Position numbers and translations under genes: made by a program. From Phycisphaeraceae bacterium (GTDB lineage Bacteria; Planctomycetota; Phycisphaerae; Phycisphaerales; Phycisphaeraceae), in the NCBI GenBank assembly GCA_029260595.1, contig JAJDCY010000038.1, positions 1 to 52,268 on the forward strand: DNA of 52,268 nucleotides, given 5' to 3'. Each line of letters opens with the position of its first letter. Position 1 is the stretch's first letter. This document shows positions 1 to 7,871 of this stretch, one piece after another. The notes beneath the pieces were generated by a model, which saw only the letters and a list, made by a program, of their open reading frames with translations, was not told where the DNA came from and did not search any database.

Positions 1-79
1 GTTTTGAAGGCAGGGCGAGGGCTGGGCTACGGGGAGCGGAGGGGGCGGGGGAGGGTTAGTGGTTGTTGGTGACGCAAGG

Positions 80-131
80 CACTGCTTGGCGAGCAAGCAG
101 TGGCACCCGGCGGGCAAGCCGCTAGTGGCAC
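80..131 (+). repeat. Class A hairpin repeat plus decayed class C unit
   Basis: The arms CACTGCTTG (80-88) and CAAGCAGTG (94-102) pair perfectly over 9 bp around the loop GCGAG, followed by the tail GCACCCGG. Directly after it lies a second, weaker unit (about 109-131) with GCGG/CCGC arms and the tail AGTGGCACGG. It resembles a diverged relative sharing the same tail. Confidence 0.8.
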
Positions 132-162
132 GGGGGGGGCGCGTCCGGGGTTGGGTGGAGAT

Positions 163-197
163 GGTGGGTTTGGCTGCGCTCAACCCACCCTACGGGG
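163..197 (+). repeat. Class D hairpin repeat
   Basis: GGTGGGTT (163-170) pairs with AACCCACC (182-189) around an 11-base spacer, followed by the tail CTACGGGG. Near-identical copies lie at 1583, 9323 and 17648. Similar dispersed elements are widespread in bacterial genomes (recalled, not searched). Confidence 0.85.
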
Positions 198-347
198 GAG
201 GGTTATCGGGGGTTGGGGATGGGGTGTGGGGGGTTGGGGTGGCGTTGGGGGGCGGGGGGACCGATGCTATAGGGGTGCGGGTGCGGTGTTGCGCCGGCGA
301 TGGGTGGTTTGGGTTGTTGGGTCACTATTAGAAAAAGGGGTTTGGCT

Positions 348-1403
348 ATGGGTTCTTCGTTGCAGTCGATTATTGAGGCGGGGACGAAGCTCTGGTTGGA
401 CTCGATCGATCCGGAGCTGATCAAACAGAACCGGGCGCGCGGTGCGACGGGGGCGACGTCGAACCCGATCATCGTGGCGGACCTGATCAAGACGGGGCGG
501 TTTGATGATCGGGTGGGTGAGTTGGTGGCGAAGGGATTGGATGACAGCGCGATCGCGTGGGCGCTGACGGATCAGTTGGTCAGCGAGGCGCAGGCGGTGT
601 TCGAGCCGGTGTGGGAGCACACGAAGGGTAACGATGGGTATGTGAGTTTTGAGCTGGACCCGCTGCTGGAGGATGTTGAGCTGGGGCCGGCACACGAGGA
701 GCGGGTGGCGCGGTATGTGGCGCTGGGTAAGCAGTGGGCGAAGGGTCATAAGAACCGGATGATTAAGGTTCCGGCGACGCCGGCGGGGCTGGATGCGCTG
801 GAGGAGCTGACGGCGGCGGGGATCACGCTGAATGTGACGCTGATCTTTTCGCAGCGTCAGTACGAGGCGGCACGCGATGCGGTGTGGCGGGGGGCGCAGC
901 GACGCGGGACGCGTGAGCCGTTTAAGAGTGTGTACAGCATTTTTGTGTCGCGTGTGGATGTGTATACGGCGAAGCAGGTGCCGCAGCTCGGGGCGGGCCA
1001 GGGGCTGGTGGGGATCGTGAATGCGAAGCGGTTGTGGCAGTTGAACCAGGCGTTCTGGGGGGATAAGGGTTTGCCGCTGCAGCAGGAGATTATCTTTGCG
1101 AGCACGGGTGTGAAGAGTAAGGATGATCCGGCGGACAAGTATGTGAAGGCGCTGGTGGGTGGTGATATTCAGACGAACCCGCCGGGGACGAATGATCTGG
1201 TCGAGGCGGGGGGTGAGTCGTATACGGCAGAGCTGGCGACGATGCCGGGTGCGGATGTGCTGGCGGATATCGATGAGCATGTGGATGTGACGGCGATGGA
1301 ACAGACGCTGATGCGTGAGGGGTTGGCGAAGTTTTCGGATCCGCAGAAGGCGCTGCTGGGGTTGATCGCCGAGAAGCGGGGTGCGGTGGCGGCGGCGGGG
1401 TAG
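348..1403 (+). CDS. tal: Transaldolase
   Basis: This enzyme transfers a dihydroxyacetone unit between sugar phosphates in the non-oxidative pentose phosphate pathway and acts in the cytosol. The 351-residue product carries the early loop GATSNP (about 34-39), the strand MIKVPAT whose Lys140 is the expected Schiff-base lysine, and the later NVTLIFS and FVSRVD segments typical of the family TIM barrel. It is somewhat longer than the E. coli enzyme (316 residues). The ATG at 348 is chosen over an upstream in-frame codon at 300 because AAGGGG lies just before it and homology starts there. It stands alone: the next gene starts 392 bases on, after several hairpin repeats. Confidence 0.93.
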   Translation: MGSSLQSIIEAGTKLWLDSIDPELIKQNRARGATGATSNPIIVADLIKTGRFDDRVGELVAKGLDDSAIAWALTDQLVSEAQAVFEPVWEHTKGNDGYVSFELDPLLEDVELGPAHEERVARYVALGKQWAKGHKNRMIKVPATPAGLDALEELTAAGITLNVTLIFSQRQYEAARDAVWRGAQRRGTREPFKSVYSIFVSRVDVYTAKQVPQLGAGQGLVGIVNAKRLWQLNQAFWGDKGLPLQQEIIFASTGVKSKDDPADKYVKALVGGDIQTNPPGTNDLVEAGGESYTAELATMPGADVLADIDEHVDVTAMEQTLMREGLAKFSDPQKALLGLIAEKRGAVAAAG

Positions 1404-1415
1404 GGGAGTTGGGGT

Positions 1416-1437
1416 ATGGGCAAACGAGTTTGCCCAT
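1416..1437 (+). terminator. Hairpin after transaldolase, possible terminator
   Basis: ATGGGCAAAC (1416-1425) and GTTTGCCCAT (1428-1437) form a perfect 10-bp inverted repeat starting 12 bases after the stop. No T-run follows, so intrinsic termination is uncertain. Its CGAG loop matches that of some class A repeats, so it may be another member of the dispersed hairpin set. Confidence 0.4.
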
Positions 1438-1458
1438 GGGACGCGGGGGACTAACCGG

Positions 1459-1492
1459 CTGGGGCACGCTGCGCTTAGCCCCAGGCACCCGG
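1459..1492 (+). repeat. Class E hairpin repeat
   Basis: CTGGGGC (1459-1465) pairs with GCCCCAG (1478-1484) and is followed by the tail GCACCCGG, the same tail as class A. A second copy lies at 9267-9300 with one altered stem side. Confidence 0.75.
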
Positions 1493-1523
1493 GGGGGGCG
1501 GGGGTGTTGATGTAGGGTGAGAA

Positions 1524-1552
1524 CACTGCTTGACGAGCAAGCAGTGGCACCC
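1524..1552 (+). repeat. Class A hairpin repeat
   Basis: The arms CACTGCTTG and CAAGCAGTG enclose the loop ACGAG and are followed by the tail GCACCCG. Confidence 0.85.
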
Positions 1553-1582
1553 GGCGGGGAGCCCCAGGCACGCGGCGGGGGT

Positions 1583-1617
1583 GGTGGGTTTGGCTTTGCT
1601 CAACCCACCCTACGGGG
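1583..1617 (+). repeat. Class D hairpin repeat
   Basis: GGTGGGTT (1583-1590) and AACCCACC (1602-1609) pair, followed by CTACGGGG. It is near-identical to the copy at 163. Confidence 0.85.
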
Positions 1618-1673
1618 AGGGTCGGCGGGGGCGTTGGGGCAATTCTTGACGGTGTGTGGCGCGGGTGTGTCAC

Positions 1674-1703
1674 TTGACCAAAACACTTGATTGGCGGATA
1701 CTT
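1674..1703 (+). promoter_or_regulatory. Candidate sigma70-type promoter
   Basis: TTGACC (1674-1679) is followed after 18 bases by GATACT (1698-1703), about 90 bases before the ATG of the PQQ-propeller lipoprotein. The match to consensus is five and four of six. The two CTTGGCGTAG repeats overlap the predicted start region. Confidence 0.35.
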
Positions 1704-1795
1704 GGCGTAGCTTGGCGTAGCCGGGGGGGGGCTATGTGGGGGCTGTTTATTGCGTTATTGTGCGTCGGGTGGACCGGCGGCGGGAGTGGTTATTT

Positions 1796-2953
1796 ATGAG
1801 TGGATATCGAACGGGAATGGCGGCATGGTGTGTGGCGGTCGCGGGGGTTGCGGCGGCGGGGGTCGCTGTGGTTGCGGGGGTGGGGTGTGCGGGGGCGCCG
1901 CGTGCGTCGCGGGGGGCGGTCGAGCCGGATGTGGCGGCGATGAATGCGGCGGGGTCGGTGTTGGCGCCGCTGGATGCGCAGAAGCTGGGGTATCAGGGGC
2001 GCTGGGCGACGGACTTGAAGTTGCCGGGTGGGGAGCGGGTGTCGTATGTGCGGCTGCTGGGGGATGTGCTGGTGTTGGTTGAGTCGCCGTCGAATCTGGT
2101 GACGGCGGTGTCGGTGCGGGATGGGTCGATCCTGTGGCGTCGGGTGGTGGGGACGGCGCAGGACAAGTTGTTCGCGCCGGTGCGGTCGGGGGACCGGTTG
2201 CTGATTAATACGGAGCGGTTGTTGTTTAGTCTGGAGGTTGAGACGGGGAAGGTGGTGCGTGGTGATGAGTTGGAGTCGCTGGTGGCGGGTGGGCCGGCGG
2301 TGATTGGGGATTTCGCGGTGTTTGGCGGGACGAATGAGCGGGTGTTCGCGCACGATGTGAAGGCGGGGTACTCGAAGTGGTCATATAAGATGACGGGGCG
2401 TTTTTTCAGCCAGCCTGTGGTTTCGGGGTCGGATGTTTTCGCGGCGGATGGTGCGGGGGTTTATGCGTTGTTCCGTGGTTATACGGGTGAGGTGTTGTGG
2501 CGTGGGCGGACGTTCGCGCGCGTGTCGGCACAGCCTGTGTTGACGGCGTTGAATGTTTATCTGCCGAGTCAGGATCACTCGTTGTATGTGTTGAATCGGG
2601 CGACGGGTCAGGACCGTTGGATATTTCGAGCGACGGAGCCGTTGTTGGATGACCCGGTGCTGATTGGGAACACGGTGTTTTTGACTTTGGCGGGTCGGGG
2701 TTTGGTGGCGTTGGATGGTCGGTCGGGTGAGGAGGTCTGGGCGATCAAGCAGCCGTTGCGTGTGGTGACGCAGGCGGGGTCGGCGTTGGTGCTGCGGGAG
2801 ACGGGGAGTTTGCGTGTGGTTGATGCGGAGACGGGGGATTTGTTGGAGAGTGTGCCGGTGGCACCGCTTGAGGCGGTGGAGGCGGCGGAGGATGGGGGGT
2901 TGTTGCTGGTCACTAAGCGGGGGCGGGTGTTGCGGATCGATCCGGTGCGGTAG
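1796..2953 (+). CDS. PQQ-like beta-propeller lipoprotein, BamB-like
   Basis: The 385-residue product begins with a hydrophobic segment ending in VAGVGCAG (about residues 20-27). This is compatible with a lipoprotein signal, although the lipobox is not ideal. The rest is a series of propeller blades with the recurring pattern of an aromatic or hydrophobic strand, Asp, xxxGxxxW (for example VRDGSILWRRV, GYTGEVLWRGR, RATGQDRWIFR, GRSGEEVWAIK). This fits the PQQ/quinoprotein-like fold seen in BamB. A scaffold or assembly role at the envelope is inferred; nothing nearby confirms it. No pyrroloquinoline-dependent dehydrogenase motif is apparent. The ATG at 1796 is chosen because GGGAG precedes it; an upstream in-frame GTG at 1736 adds 20 unlikely residues. 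Confidence 0.75.
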   Translation: MSGYRTGMAAWCVAVAGVAAAGVAVVAGVGCAGAPRASRGAVEPDVAAMNAAGSVLAPLDAQKLGYQGRWATDLKLPGGERVSYVRLLGDVLVLVESPSNLVTAVSVRDGSILWRRVVGTAQDKLFAPVRSGDRLLINTERLLFSLEVETGKVVRGDELESLVAGGPAVIGDFAVFGGTNERVFAHDVKAGYSKWSYKMTGRFFSQPVVSGSDVFAADGAGVYALFRGYTGEVLWRGRTFARVSAQPVLTALNVYLPSQDHSLYVLNRATGQDRWIFRATEPLLDDPVLIGNTVFLTLAGRGLVALDGRSGEEVWAIKQPLRVVTQAGSALVLRETGSLRVVDAETGDLLESVPVAPLEAVEAAEDGGLLLVTKRGRVLRIDPVR

Positions 2954-2978
2954 GCGGGGAGTGTTGGTTGGGTGGCGG

Positions 2979-3052
2979 CACTGCTTGCTAGCAAGCAGTG
3001 GCACCCGAGGGGGGGGTGGTTGGGCACTGCTTGCGAGCAAGCAGTGGTGCCC
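2979..3052 (+). repeat. Two tandem class A hairpin repeats
   Basis: The first unit (2979-3006) has loop CTAG. The second (3025-3052) has loop CGAG and an altered tail (GTGCCCG). Both keep the 9-bp stem and the same orientation. Confidence 0.85.
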
Positions 3053-3084
3053 GAGGGGGGTAAGGTTGAGGGGGAGTGATTTTG

Positions 3085-3114
3085 AACCCCTTACTTACGT
3101 GCGGGGCTCGTTGC
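3085..3114 (+). repeat. Class F dispersed element
   Basis: This is a stretch containing CTTACTTACGTGCGGGGCTC and then GTTG. It resembles 5039-5065 (CTTACGGTCGGGGTTCGTTG) and lies in the same orientation. Confidence 0.5.
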
Positions 3115-3286
3115 GGAGGTGGGTTGCGGGGGGGGTGGGGGTTGTGGGGGTGGGTTGGGGGGGTGGTTTGTTAGTAGTTTGGCAAGCGATGCGGCGGCCT
3201 GTGTGAGTGGTTTGGAATTGAATCGGTCGGGGGCCGGCTGCGATGATCCACCTGGTGATCCACCCATCCAACCTGTAGGACTGTCG

Positions 3287-4951
3287 ATGAGCGATCGTGT
3301 CACTGTTCGTACCGCGTTGATCTCTGTTAGCGATAAGACTGATCTGATCCCGTTCGCGCGGCGATTGGTTGGTTTGGGTGTGCGGTTGATCTCTACGGGG
3401 GGGACGGCGCGTGCGCTGAAGGAGGCGGGGATCGCGTCGGACCCGGTGGAGTCGGTGACGGGTTTCCCGGAGATGATGGGCGGGCGTGTGAAGACGCTGC
3501 ACCCGAAGATCCACGGGGGGTTGCTGGCGGTGCGCGATGATGCTGAGCACGTGGCGGCGATGGCGGAGCACGGGATCGTGGCGATCGATCTGGTGTGTGT
3601 GAATCTTTATCCGTTTGAGAAGACGGTGGCGGGTGGGGGGCGGGGGGATGAGGCGATCGAGCAGATCGATATCGGTGGGCCGAGCATGATCCGCAGCGCG
3701 GCGAAGAACCACCGTGATGTGGCGGTGGTGACGTCGAGCGATCAGTACGACGAGGTGAGCAGCGAGTTGGAATCGATGGAGGGTGCGACGTCGATGGCGT
3801 TGCGGTCGCGGCTGGCGGGTGCGGCGTTCGCGCGTACGGCGGGTTATGACACGGCGATCGCGGCGTGGATGGGCGGGCAGCAATCGGGGGGCGGGTCGTT
3901 TCCTGATCCTTTGGTGATGCGGTATGAGCGGCTAAGTGAGTTGCGGTATGGGGAGAACCCGCATCAGGCGGCGGCGTTGTATGGGGCGGTTGGTGGTGGT
4001 GCGGTTGGCGGTGCGGGGAGTGGAGCGGGGAGAGGTGCGGGTGGGGTTGCGCGGGCGAAGCAGTTGCACGGGAAGGGTCTGAGTTACAACAATTTGATGG
4101 ATGCGGATGCGGCGTTGGCGTTGGTGTGTGAGTTTGAGCAGGCTGCGGCGGCGGTGATTAAGCACACGAATCCGTGCGGGTGTGCGATCGGTGCGGATGC
4201 GGCGGAGGCGTTTGAGAAGGCGTACAGCGGTGATCCGTTGGCGGCGTTTGGTGGGATTTTGGCGTTGAACCGTGCGGTGTCGGCGGGGTGTGCGTCGGCG
4301 ATTACGGCGCCGGGTTTGGGTGGTCAGAAGAAGTTTCTGGAGGTGATTTTGGCGCCGTCGTTTGAGGAGGAGGCGTTGGTGTTGTTGCGGGAGCATTGGA
4401 AGAACGTGCGGCTGATGGCGGTGGGGGAGTTGGCGGGGGCGGGTGTTGGGTCGAGTGTTGGAGTGGGTGTTGGGTCGAGTACCCGCGTTGATTTGCGGAG
4501 CATCGTCGGGGGGGTGCTGGCTCAGGAAAGCGACATGGCCGATATGAGTAGTGCGGGTTGGAAGTATGCGGCGGGTCCGGAGCTGAAGGACCCGACGCGT
4601 GCGACGCTGGAGCTGGCGTGGTGCGCGGTGAAGCACGCGAAGTCGAACGCGATTGTGATCGCGAATGATGGGGCGGTGGTTGGTGTGGGGGCGGGTCAGA
4701 TGGACCGAGTGGAGTCGTGCAAGATTGCGATCGCGAAGGCGAACGCGCGGGGGCAGCGTCGGAGTGAGGGGGCGGTGGCGGCGTCGGATGCGTTTTTCCC
4801 GTTTCGTGACGGGCCTGATGCGTTGATCGCGGCGGGTGTGGGGGCGATCGTGCAGCCTGGGGGGTCGGTGCGGGATGACCAGACGATCGAGGCGTGCCGT
4901 GAGGCGTCGGTGACGCTGATGTTCACGGGGCGTCGGCATTTTAGGCATTGA
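3287..4951 (+). CDS. purH: Bifunctional AICAR formyltransferase / IMP cyclohydrolase
   Basis: The protein catalyses the last two steps of de novo IMP synthesis. The N-terminal IMP cyclohydrolase domain (about residues 1-200) shows TALISVSDK, STGGTA and GGRVKTLHPKIHGG. The C-terminal AICAR transformylase domain shows LRYGENPHQ, KHTNPCG and the final PGGSVRD segment. At 554 residues it is longer than usual (about 510-530). The extra length comes from two low-complexity insertions rich in G, A, V and S (about residues 233-255 and 384-400). The second is encoded by a near-perfect DNA repeat. The ATG at 3287 fits homology; an upstream in-frame start at 3119 would read through G-rich intergenic DNA. 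Confidence 0.96.
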   Translation: MSDRVTVRTALISVSDKTDLIPFARRLVGLGVRLISTGGTARALKEAGIASDPVESVTGFPEMMGGRVKTLHPKIHGGLLAVRDDAEHVAAMAEHGIVAIDLVCVNLYPFEKTVAGGGRGDEAIEQIDIGGPSMIRSAAKNHRDVAVVTSSDQYDEVSSELESMEGATSMALRSRLAGAAFARTAGYDTAIAAWMGGQQSGGGSFPDPLVMRYERLSELRYGENPHQAAALYGAVGGGAVGGAGSGAGRGAGGVARAKQLHGKGLSYNNLMDADAALALVCEFEQAAAAVIKHTNPCGCAIGADAAEAFEKAYSGDPLAAFGGILALNRAVSAGCASAITAPGLGGQKKFLEVILAPSFEEEALVLLREHWKNVRLMAVGELAGAGVGSSVGVGVGSSTRVDLRSIVGGVLAQESDMADMSSAGWKYAAGPELKDPTRATLELAWCAVKHAKSNAIVIANDGAVVGVGAGQMDRVESCKIAIAKANARGQRRSEGAVAASDAFFPFRDGPDALIAAGVGAIVQPGGSVRDDQTIEACREASVTLMFTGRRHFRH

Positions 4952-4973
4952 GCGGATCGGGTTGCTGGGCGGA

Positions 4974-5001
4974 CACTGCTTGCAAGCAAGCAGTGGCACC
5001 C
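4974..5001 (+). repeat. Class A hairpin repeat
   Basis: The arms CACTGCTTG and CAAGCAGTG enclose the loop CAAG with the tail GCACCC. It starts 22 bases after the purH stop. Confidence 0.85.
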
Positions 5002-5038
5002 GGAGGGGTATTCTTGACAGGGGAGGTAAGCGGAACGG

Positions 5039-5065
5039 CCTCCCTTACGGTCGGGGTTCGTTGTG
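5039..5065 (+). repeat. Class F dispersed element
   Basis: CCTCCCTTACGGTCGGGGTT followed by CGTTG. It shares its core with the element at 3085-3114. Confidence 0.5.
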
Positions 5066-5103
5066 GGCGCTGGGACCGGGGCGCGGACTGAGACACGACA
5101 GGT

Positions 5104-6732
5104 TTGAGCACACTATTAATTATTGGCGGTGGGGTGGCGTTGATCCTTTTCGGGGTGCGCTATCTTCGTAAGGGTCTGGACCGTTTGTTCGGTACGGTGC
5201 TGGGTGATTTGATGCAGCGCATCACGGCGAGCCGGGTGCGGGCGTTTTTGTCGGGGATCGCGTTGTCGATCGCGGCGCCGTCGAGCACGACGGTGTCGAT
5301 GCTGGCGGTGCAGACGGTGCAGGCGGGTCATATGAATGCGCGTCAGGCGCTGGCGTTGATGATCGGTGCGGACATCGGTCTGACGGTGATGGTGCTGCTG
5401 ATCTCGATGGAGGTTGATCAGGTGGCGCCGGTGCTGGTGCTGTTTGGTGTGTTGTTGTTTCAGTTCACCAGCGCGAGCCGGTCGCGCGGGACGGGGCAGG
5501 TGGTGCTGAGTCTCGGATTTATTTTTATGGGGATCGCGACGATCAAGTCGGCGTCGGCGGCGGTGGCGGGCAACGCGGACATGATGCAGTTGATCCATAT
5601 CGTCGAGGGGTACCCGATGGCGCTGGCGGTGGCGGCGGCGATCGGTGCGACGGTGATGCAGTCGAGCACGGCGACGATCGGGCTGGTGATCGGGCTGGGG
5701 GCGGTGGGGGCGGTGCGGCTGCCGGCGGCGCTGGCGGTGGTGGCGGGTGCGAACGTGGGGATCGGTGTGACGACGCTGCTGGTGGGTTGGTCGCGTGTGG
5801 AGTCGCGGCGGTTGGCGGTGGGGAACCTGATATTGAAGGTGGCGGTGGCGTCATTGACGGTGGTGGCGATCCCGTGGTTGGTGGCGGTGATCGAGTGGGT
5901 GCCGGGGCGGTTCGAGTACCGGGTGGCGGGGGCGCACACGGGGTTCAATGTGGTGTTGGCGTTGGTGGGGTTGCCGCTGGTGAATCCGATCTGCGACGCG
6001 GTGGCGTATTTGATTCCGCGGCCTGTGGATCGGGGGCGGGCGCGGTTTGGGCCGCGGTATATTGATAGCGGGTCGGCGACGGATAGTTTGTCGCTGGCGC
6101 TTGGTCAGTCTAAGCGGGAGATCCTGCACGCGGCGGAGATTGTGCGGGGGATGCTGGGGGATCTTTGGAAGGCGATGAAGACGGATGATGCGCGGATGGT
6201 GAATGATGTGAGCGAGCGGGATGATGAGGTTGATTTGTTGGATCGGGAGATCAAGCATTATCTGACGCGGCAGATTGATTTTCAGCTTGATCAATCGGAC
6301 GCGGGCGAGCAGATGTTGCAGCTACGGTATCTGAGCGAGATGGAGACGATCGGGGACATTATTGACAAGAATCTTTGTGAGCTGGTGCTGAAGAAGATCA
6401 AGCTGGAGACGGACTTTTCGGCGGAGGGGTGGCGGGAGCTGGATGATTTTTACGGGCGGGTGGTTGAGAATATGTTGATCGCGGGGACGGCGTTCACGAC
6501 GCGGGACCGGTTGTTGGCGAATCAGTTGATGCGCCATAAGGAGCGGTTGAATCAGGAGGAGCGGGAGCTGCGGGATCGGCATTTTGCGCGGCTGAACGCG
6601 GGGCTGAATGAGAGCATGGAGACGAGTGCGATTCACCTGGATTTGCTAACGCACTTGAAGCGGATTAATAGTTGTGTGTCGCACGTGGCGTATGCGATTC
6701 TGGAGGATGGGAAGCACGATGGTGGGGGGTAG
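5104..6732 (+). CDS. Na+/phosphate cotransporter with C-terminal PhoU domain
   Basis: The 542-residue protein has two halves. Residues 1-300 are hydrophobic, with two Na/Pi-cotransporter repeats marked by the similar motifs APSSTTVSMLAV (about 58-69) and MQSSTATIGLV (about 181-191). Residues 320-520 are helical and charged, like PhoU. The family imports phosphate with sodium; related proteins respond to phosphate status. The start is TTG, the most upstream in-frame initiator, with AGG almost touching it and no good ribosome binding site, so the true start could be the GTG at 5131. A repeat-bearing gap separates it from purH, and nothing nearby is a phosphate regulon gene. Confidence 0.85.
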   Translation: MSTLLIIGGGVALILFGVRYLRKGLDRLFGTVLGDLMQRITASRVRAFLSGIALSIAAPSSTTVSMLAVQTVQAGHMNARQALALMIGADIGLTVMVLLISMEVDQVAPVLVLFGVLLFQFTSASRSRGTGQVVLSLGFIFMGIATIKSASAAVAGNADMMQLIHIVEGYPMALAVAAAIGATVMQSSTATIGLVIGLGAVGAVRLPAALAVVAGANVGIGVTTLLVGWSRVESRRLAVGNLILKVAVASLTVVAIPWLVAVIEWVPGRFEYRVAGAHTGFNVVLALVGLPLVNPICDAVAYLIPRPVDRGRARFGPRYIDSGSATDSLSLALGQSKREILHAAEIVRGMLGDLWKAMKTDDARMVNDVSERDDEVDLLDREIKHYLTRQIDFQLDQSDAGEQMLQLRYLSEMETIGDIIDKNLCELVLKKIKLETDFSAEGWRELDDFYGRVVENMLIAGTAFTTRDRLLANQLMRHKERLNQEERELRDRHFARLNAGLNESMETSAIHLDLLTHLKRINSCVSHVAYAILEDGKHDGGG

Positions 6733-6943
6733 GGGCGCGGTGGTTGGGGGCGGGTTGGGGGCGGGTTGGGGGTTGGTTGGGGGGGTGGGGTGGTGAGGTG
6801 TTATCGGGCACCGTGGTTGTTCTGATCGCGGGGTATAGGCCATCAAGTGGGCTGAATAATCGGACGATGACCCCTGTAACGGTTGTAACGGCTGGGCGGT
6901 TCCCGCGTGGGGACGGCTGGGCTGTTTGAGCAGGAGTGTTGCG
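6733..6943. other. Intergenic region with a TGTAACGG direct repeat
   Basis: The first 60 bases are a G/T-only-like tract. Further on, TGTAACGG occurs twice (6875-6882 and 6884-6891), spaced by one helical turn, about 55 bases before the exporter permease. It may be a regulator site; no promoter boxes are convincing. Confidence 0.35.
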
Positions 6944-7837
6944 TTGTCGTCGTCTGTTTCCGTATCGGGGGTTGCGGCCGCGCGGCCTGTGCAGCGTGAG
7001 TTGCCTGCACGGGGCGCCGCGGGCGTGACGGTGATCGAGCCGCGTCGCGGTTGGCGGTCGCTGGGTCTGGCGAAGCTGTGGCGACACCGTGACCTGCTGT
7101 ATTTTCTGGCGGTGCGGGATATTCAGGTGCGGTACAAGCAGACAGCGTTGGGTGCGATCTGGGCGGTGCTGCAGCCGTTCGTGATGATGGTGGTGCTGAG
7201 TGTGTTTTTCGGTCGTGTGTTCGACATGAGCGAGAAGACGGCGGTGCCGTATCCGATTTTTGTTTATGCGGGGTTGCTGCCGTGGATGTTTTTCGCGGCG
7301 GCGGTGAGTGCGTCGACGAATAGTTTGATCACGAACGCGAATATGTTGCGGAAGGTTTACTTCCCGCGGTTGACGGTGCCGGTGGCGGCGGTGGGTGCGC
7401 CGCTGTTGGATTATGCGGTGTCGTTTTCGGTGTTGCTGGGGTTGATGGGTTGGTACGGGTTCGCGCCGACGGGTCAGATGATTCTGATGCCGTTGTGTGT
7501 TCTGATCACGATCGTGGCGGCGTTGGGTGTGGGGATATTGTTGTCGGGGTTGACGGTGAGTTACCGGGATTTTCGGTATGTGGTGCCGTTTATGATTCAG
7601 GTTTGGTTTTTTGTGACGCCGGTGATCTGGCCTGTGAGTGTGGTGGCGGAGAAGTATCACTGGTTGCTGGCGTTGAATCCGATGGGGGGGACGATCGAGG
7701 CGTTTCGTGCGTCGATCCTCGGGAATGCGGTTGATTACGGGGGGTTGGCGGTGTCGGGAGGGATCTCGGTGGCGTTTCTGGTGGGTGGGTTGGTCTACTT
7801 CGCGCGTGTTGAGCGGCGGTTCGCGGATGTGGTTTAG
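6944..7837 (+). CDS. wzm: ABC-2 type polysaccharide export permease, Wzm-like
   Basis: This is the membrane half of an ABC exporter for O-antigen, teichoic-acid-like or other surface polysaccharide. The 297-residue product has a cytosolic N-terminal stretch, the family motif AVRDIQVRYKQTALGAIWAV, and about six hydrophobic segments, including MMVVLSVFFG and LLPWMFFAAAV. It is followed 34 bases later by its ATPase partner. The TTG at 6944 is preferred because GGAG sits exactly 7 bases upstream; a TTG at 6926 would add six residues. No glycosyltransferase flanks the pair, so the exported polymer is unknown. UDP-glucuronate decarboxylase at 28.8 kb and a GT9 enzyme at 49.3 kb could serve the same envelope. 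Confidence 0.88.
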   Translation: MSSSVSVSGVAAARPVQRELPARGAAGVTVIEPRRGWRSLGLAKLWRHRDLLYFLAVRDIQVRYKQTALGAIWAVLQPFVMMVVLSVFFGRVFDMSEKTAVPYPIFVYAGLLPWMFFAAAVSASTNSLITNANMLRKVYFPRLTVPVAAVGAPLLDYAVSFSVLLGLMGWYGFAPTGQMILMPLCVLITIVAALGVGILLSGLTVSYRDFRYVVPFMIQVWFFVTPVIWPVSVVAEKYHWLLALNPMGGTIEAFRASILGNAVDYGGLAVSGGISVAFLVGGLVYFARVERRFADVV

Positions 7838-7871
7838 CGGGGTGTGGATTGGCGGTATGTGAGTGCGCGGT

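Larger units (their letters stand above)
1..347. other. Intergenic lead-in without a gene
   Basis: I see no supportable coding region here. The stretch is very G-rich on the + strand and holds three dispersed hairpin elements: one class A copy, a decayed class C neighbour and one class D copy, listed separately. The last 20 bases carry the ribosome binding site of the transaldolase gene (AAGGGG about 10 bases before the ATG at 348). Short open frames here are G/W/R-rich and do not resemble any protein family. Confidence 0.6.
1404..1795. other. Repeat-rich intergenic region
   Basis: There is no gene in this stretch. It contains an ATGGGCAAAC hairpin right after the transaldolase stop, then class E, A and D dispersed hairpins, a candidate promoter (1674-1703) and two back-to-back copies of CTTGGCGTAG (1702-1711 and 1712-1721). 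GGGAG near 1783 is the ribosome binding site of the next gene. Confidence 0.6.
2954..3286. other. Repeat-bearing gap upstream of purH
   Basis: There is no gene in this stretch. It holds two class A hairpins in tandem (2979 and 3025), a class F element (3085-3114), long G-runs, and then a more mixed stretch (3180-3286) that probably contains the purH promoter. I could not define promoter boxes. Confidence 0.5.

Noticed and set aside
267..1673. 468-codon minus-strand frame opposite transaldolase
   Set aside because: It is antisense to an unmistakable enzyme and rich in Arg and His, as expected for a shadow frame.
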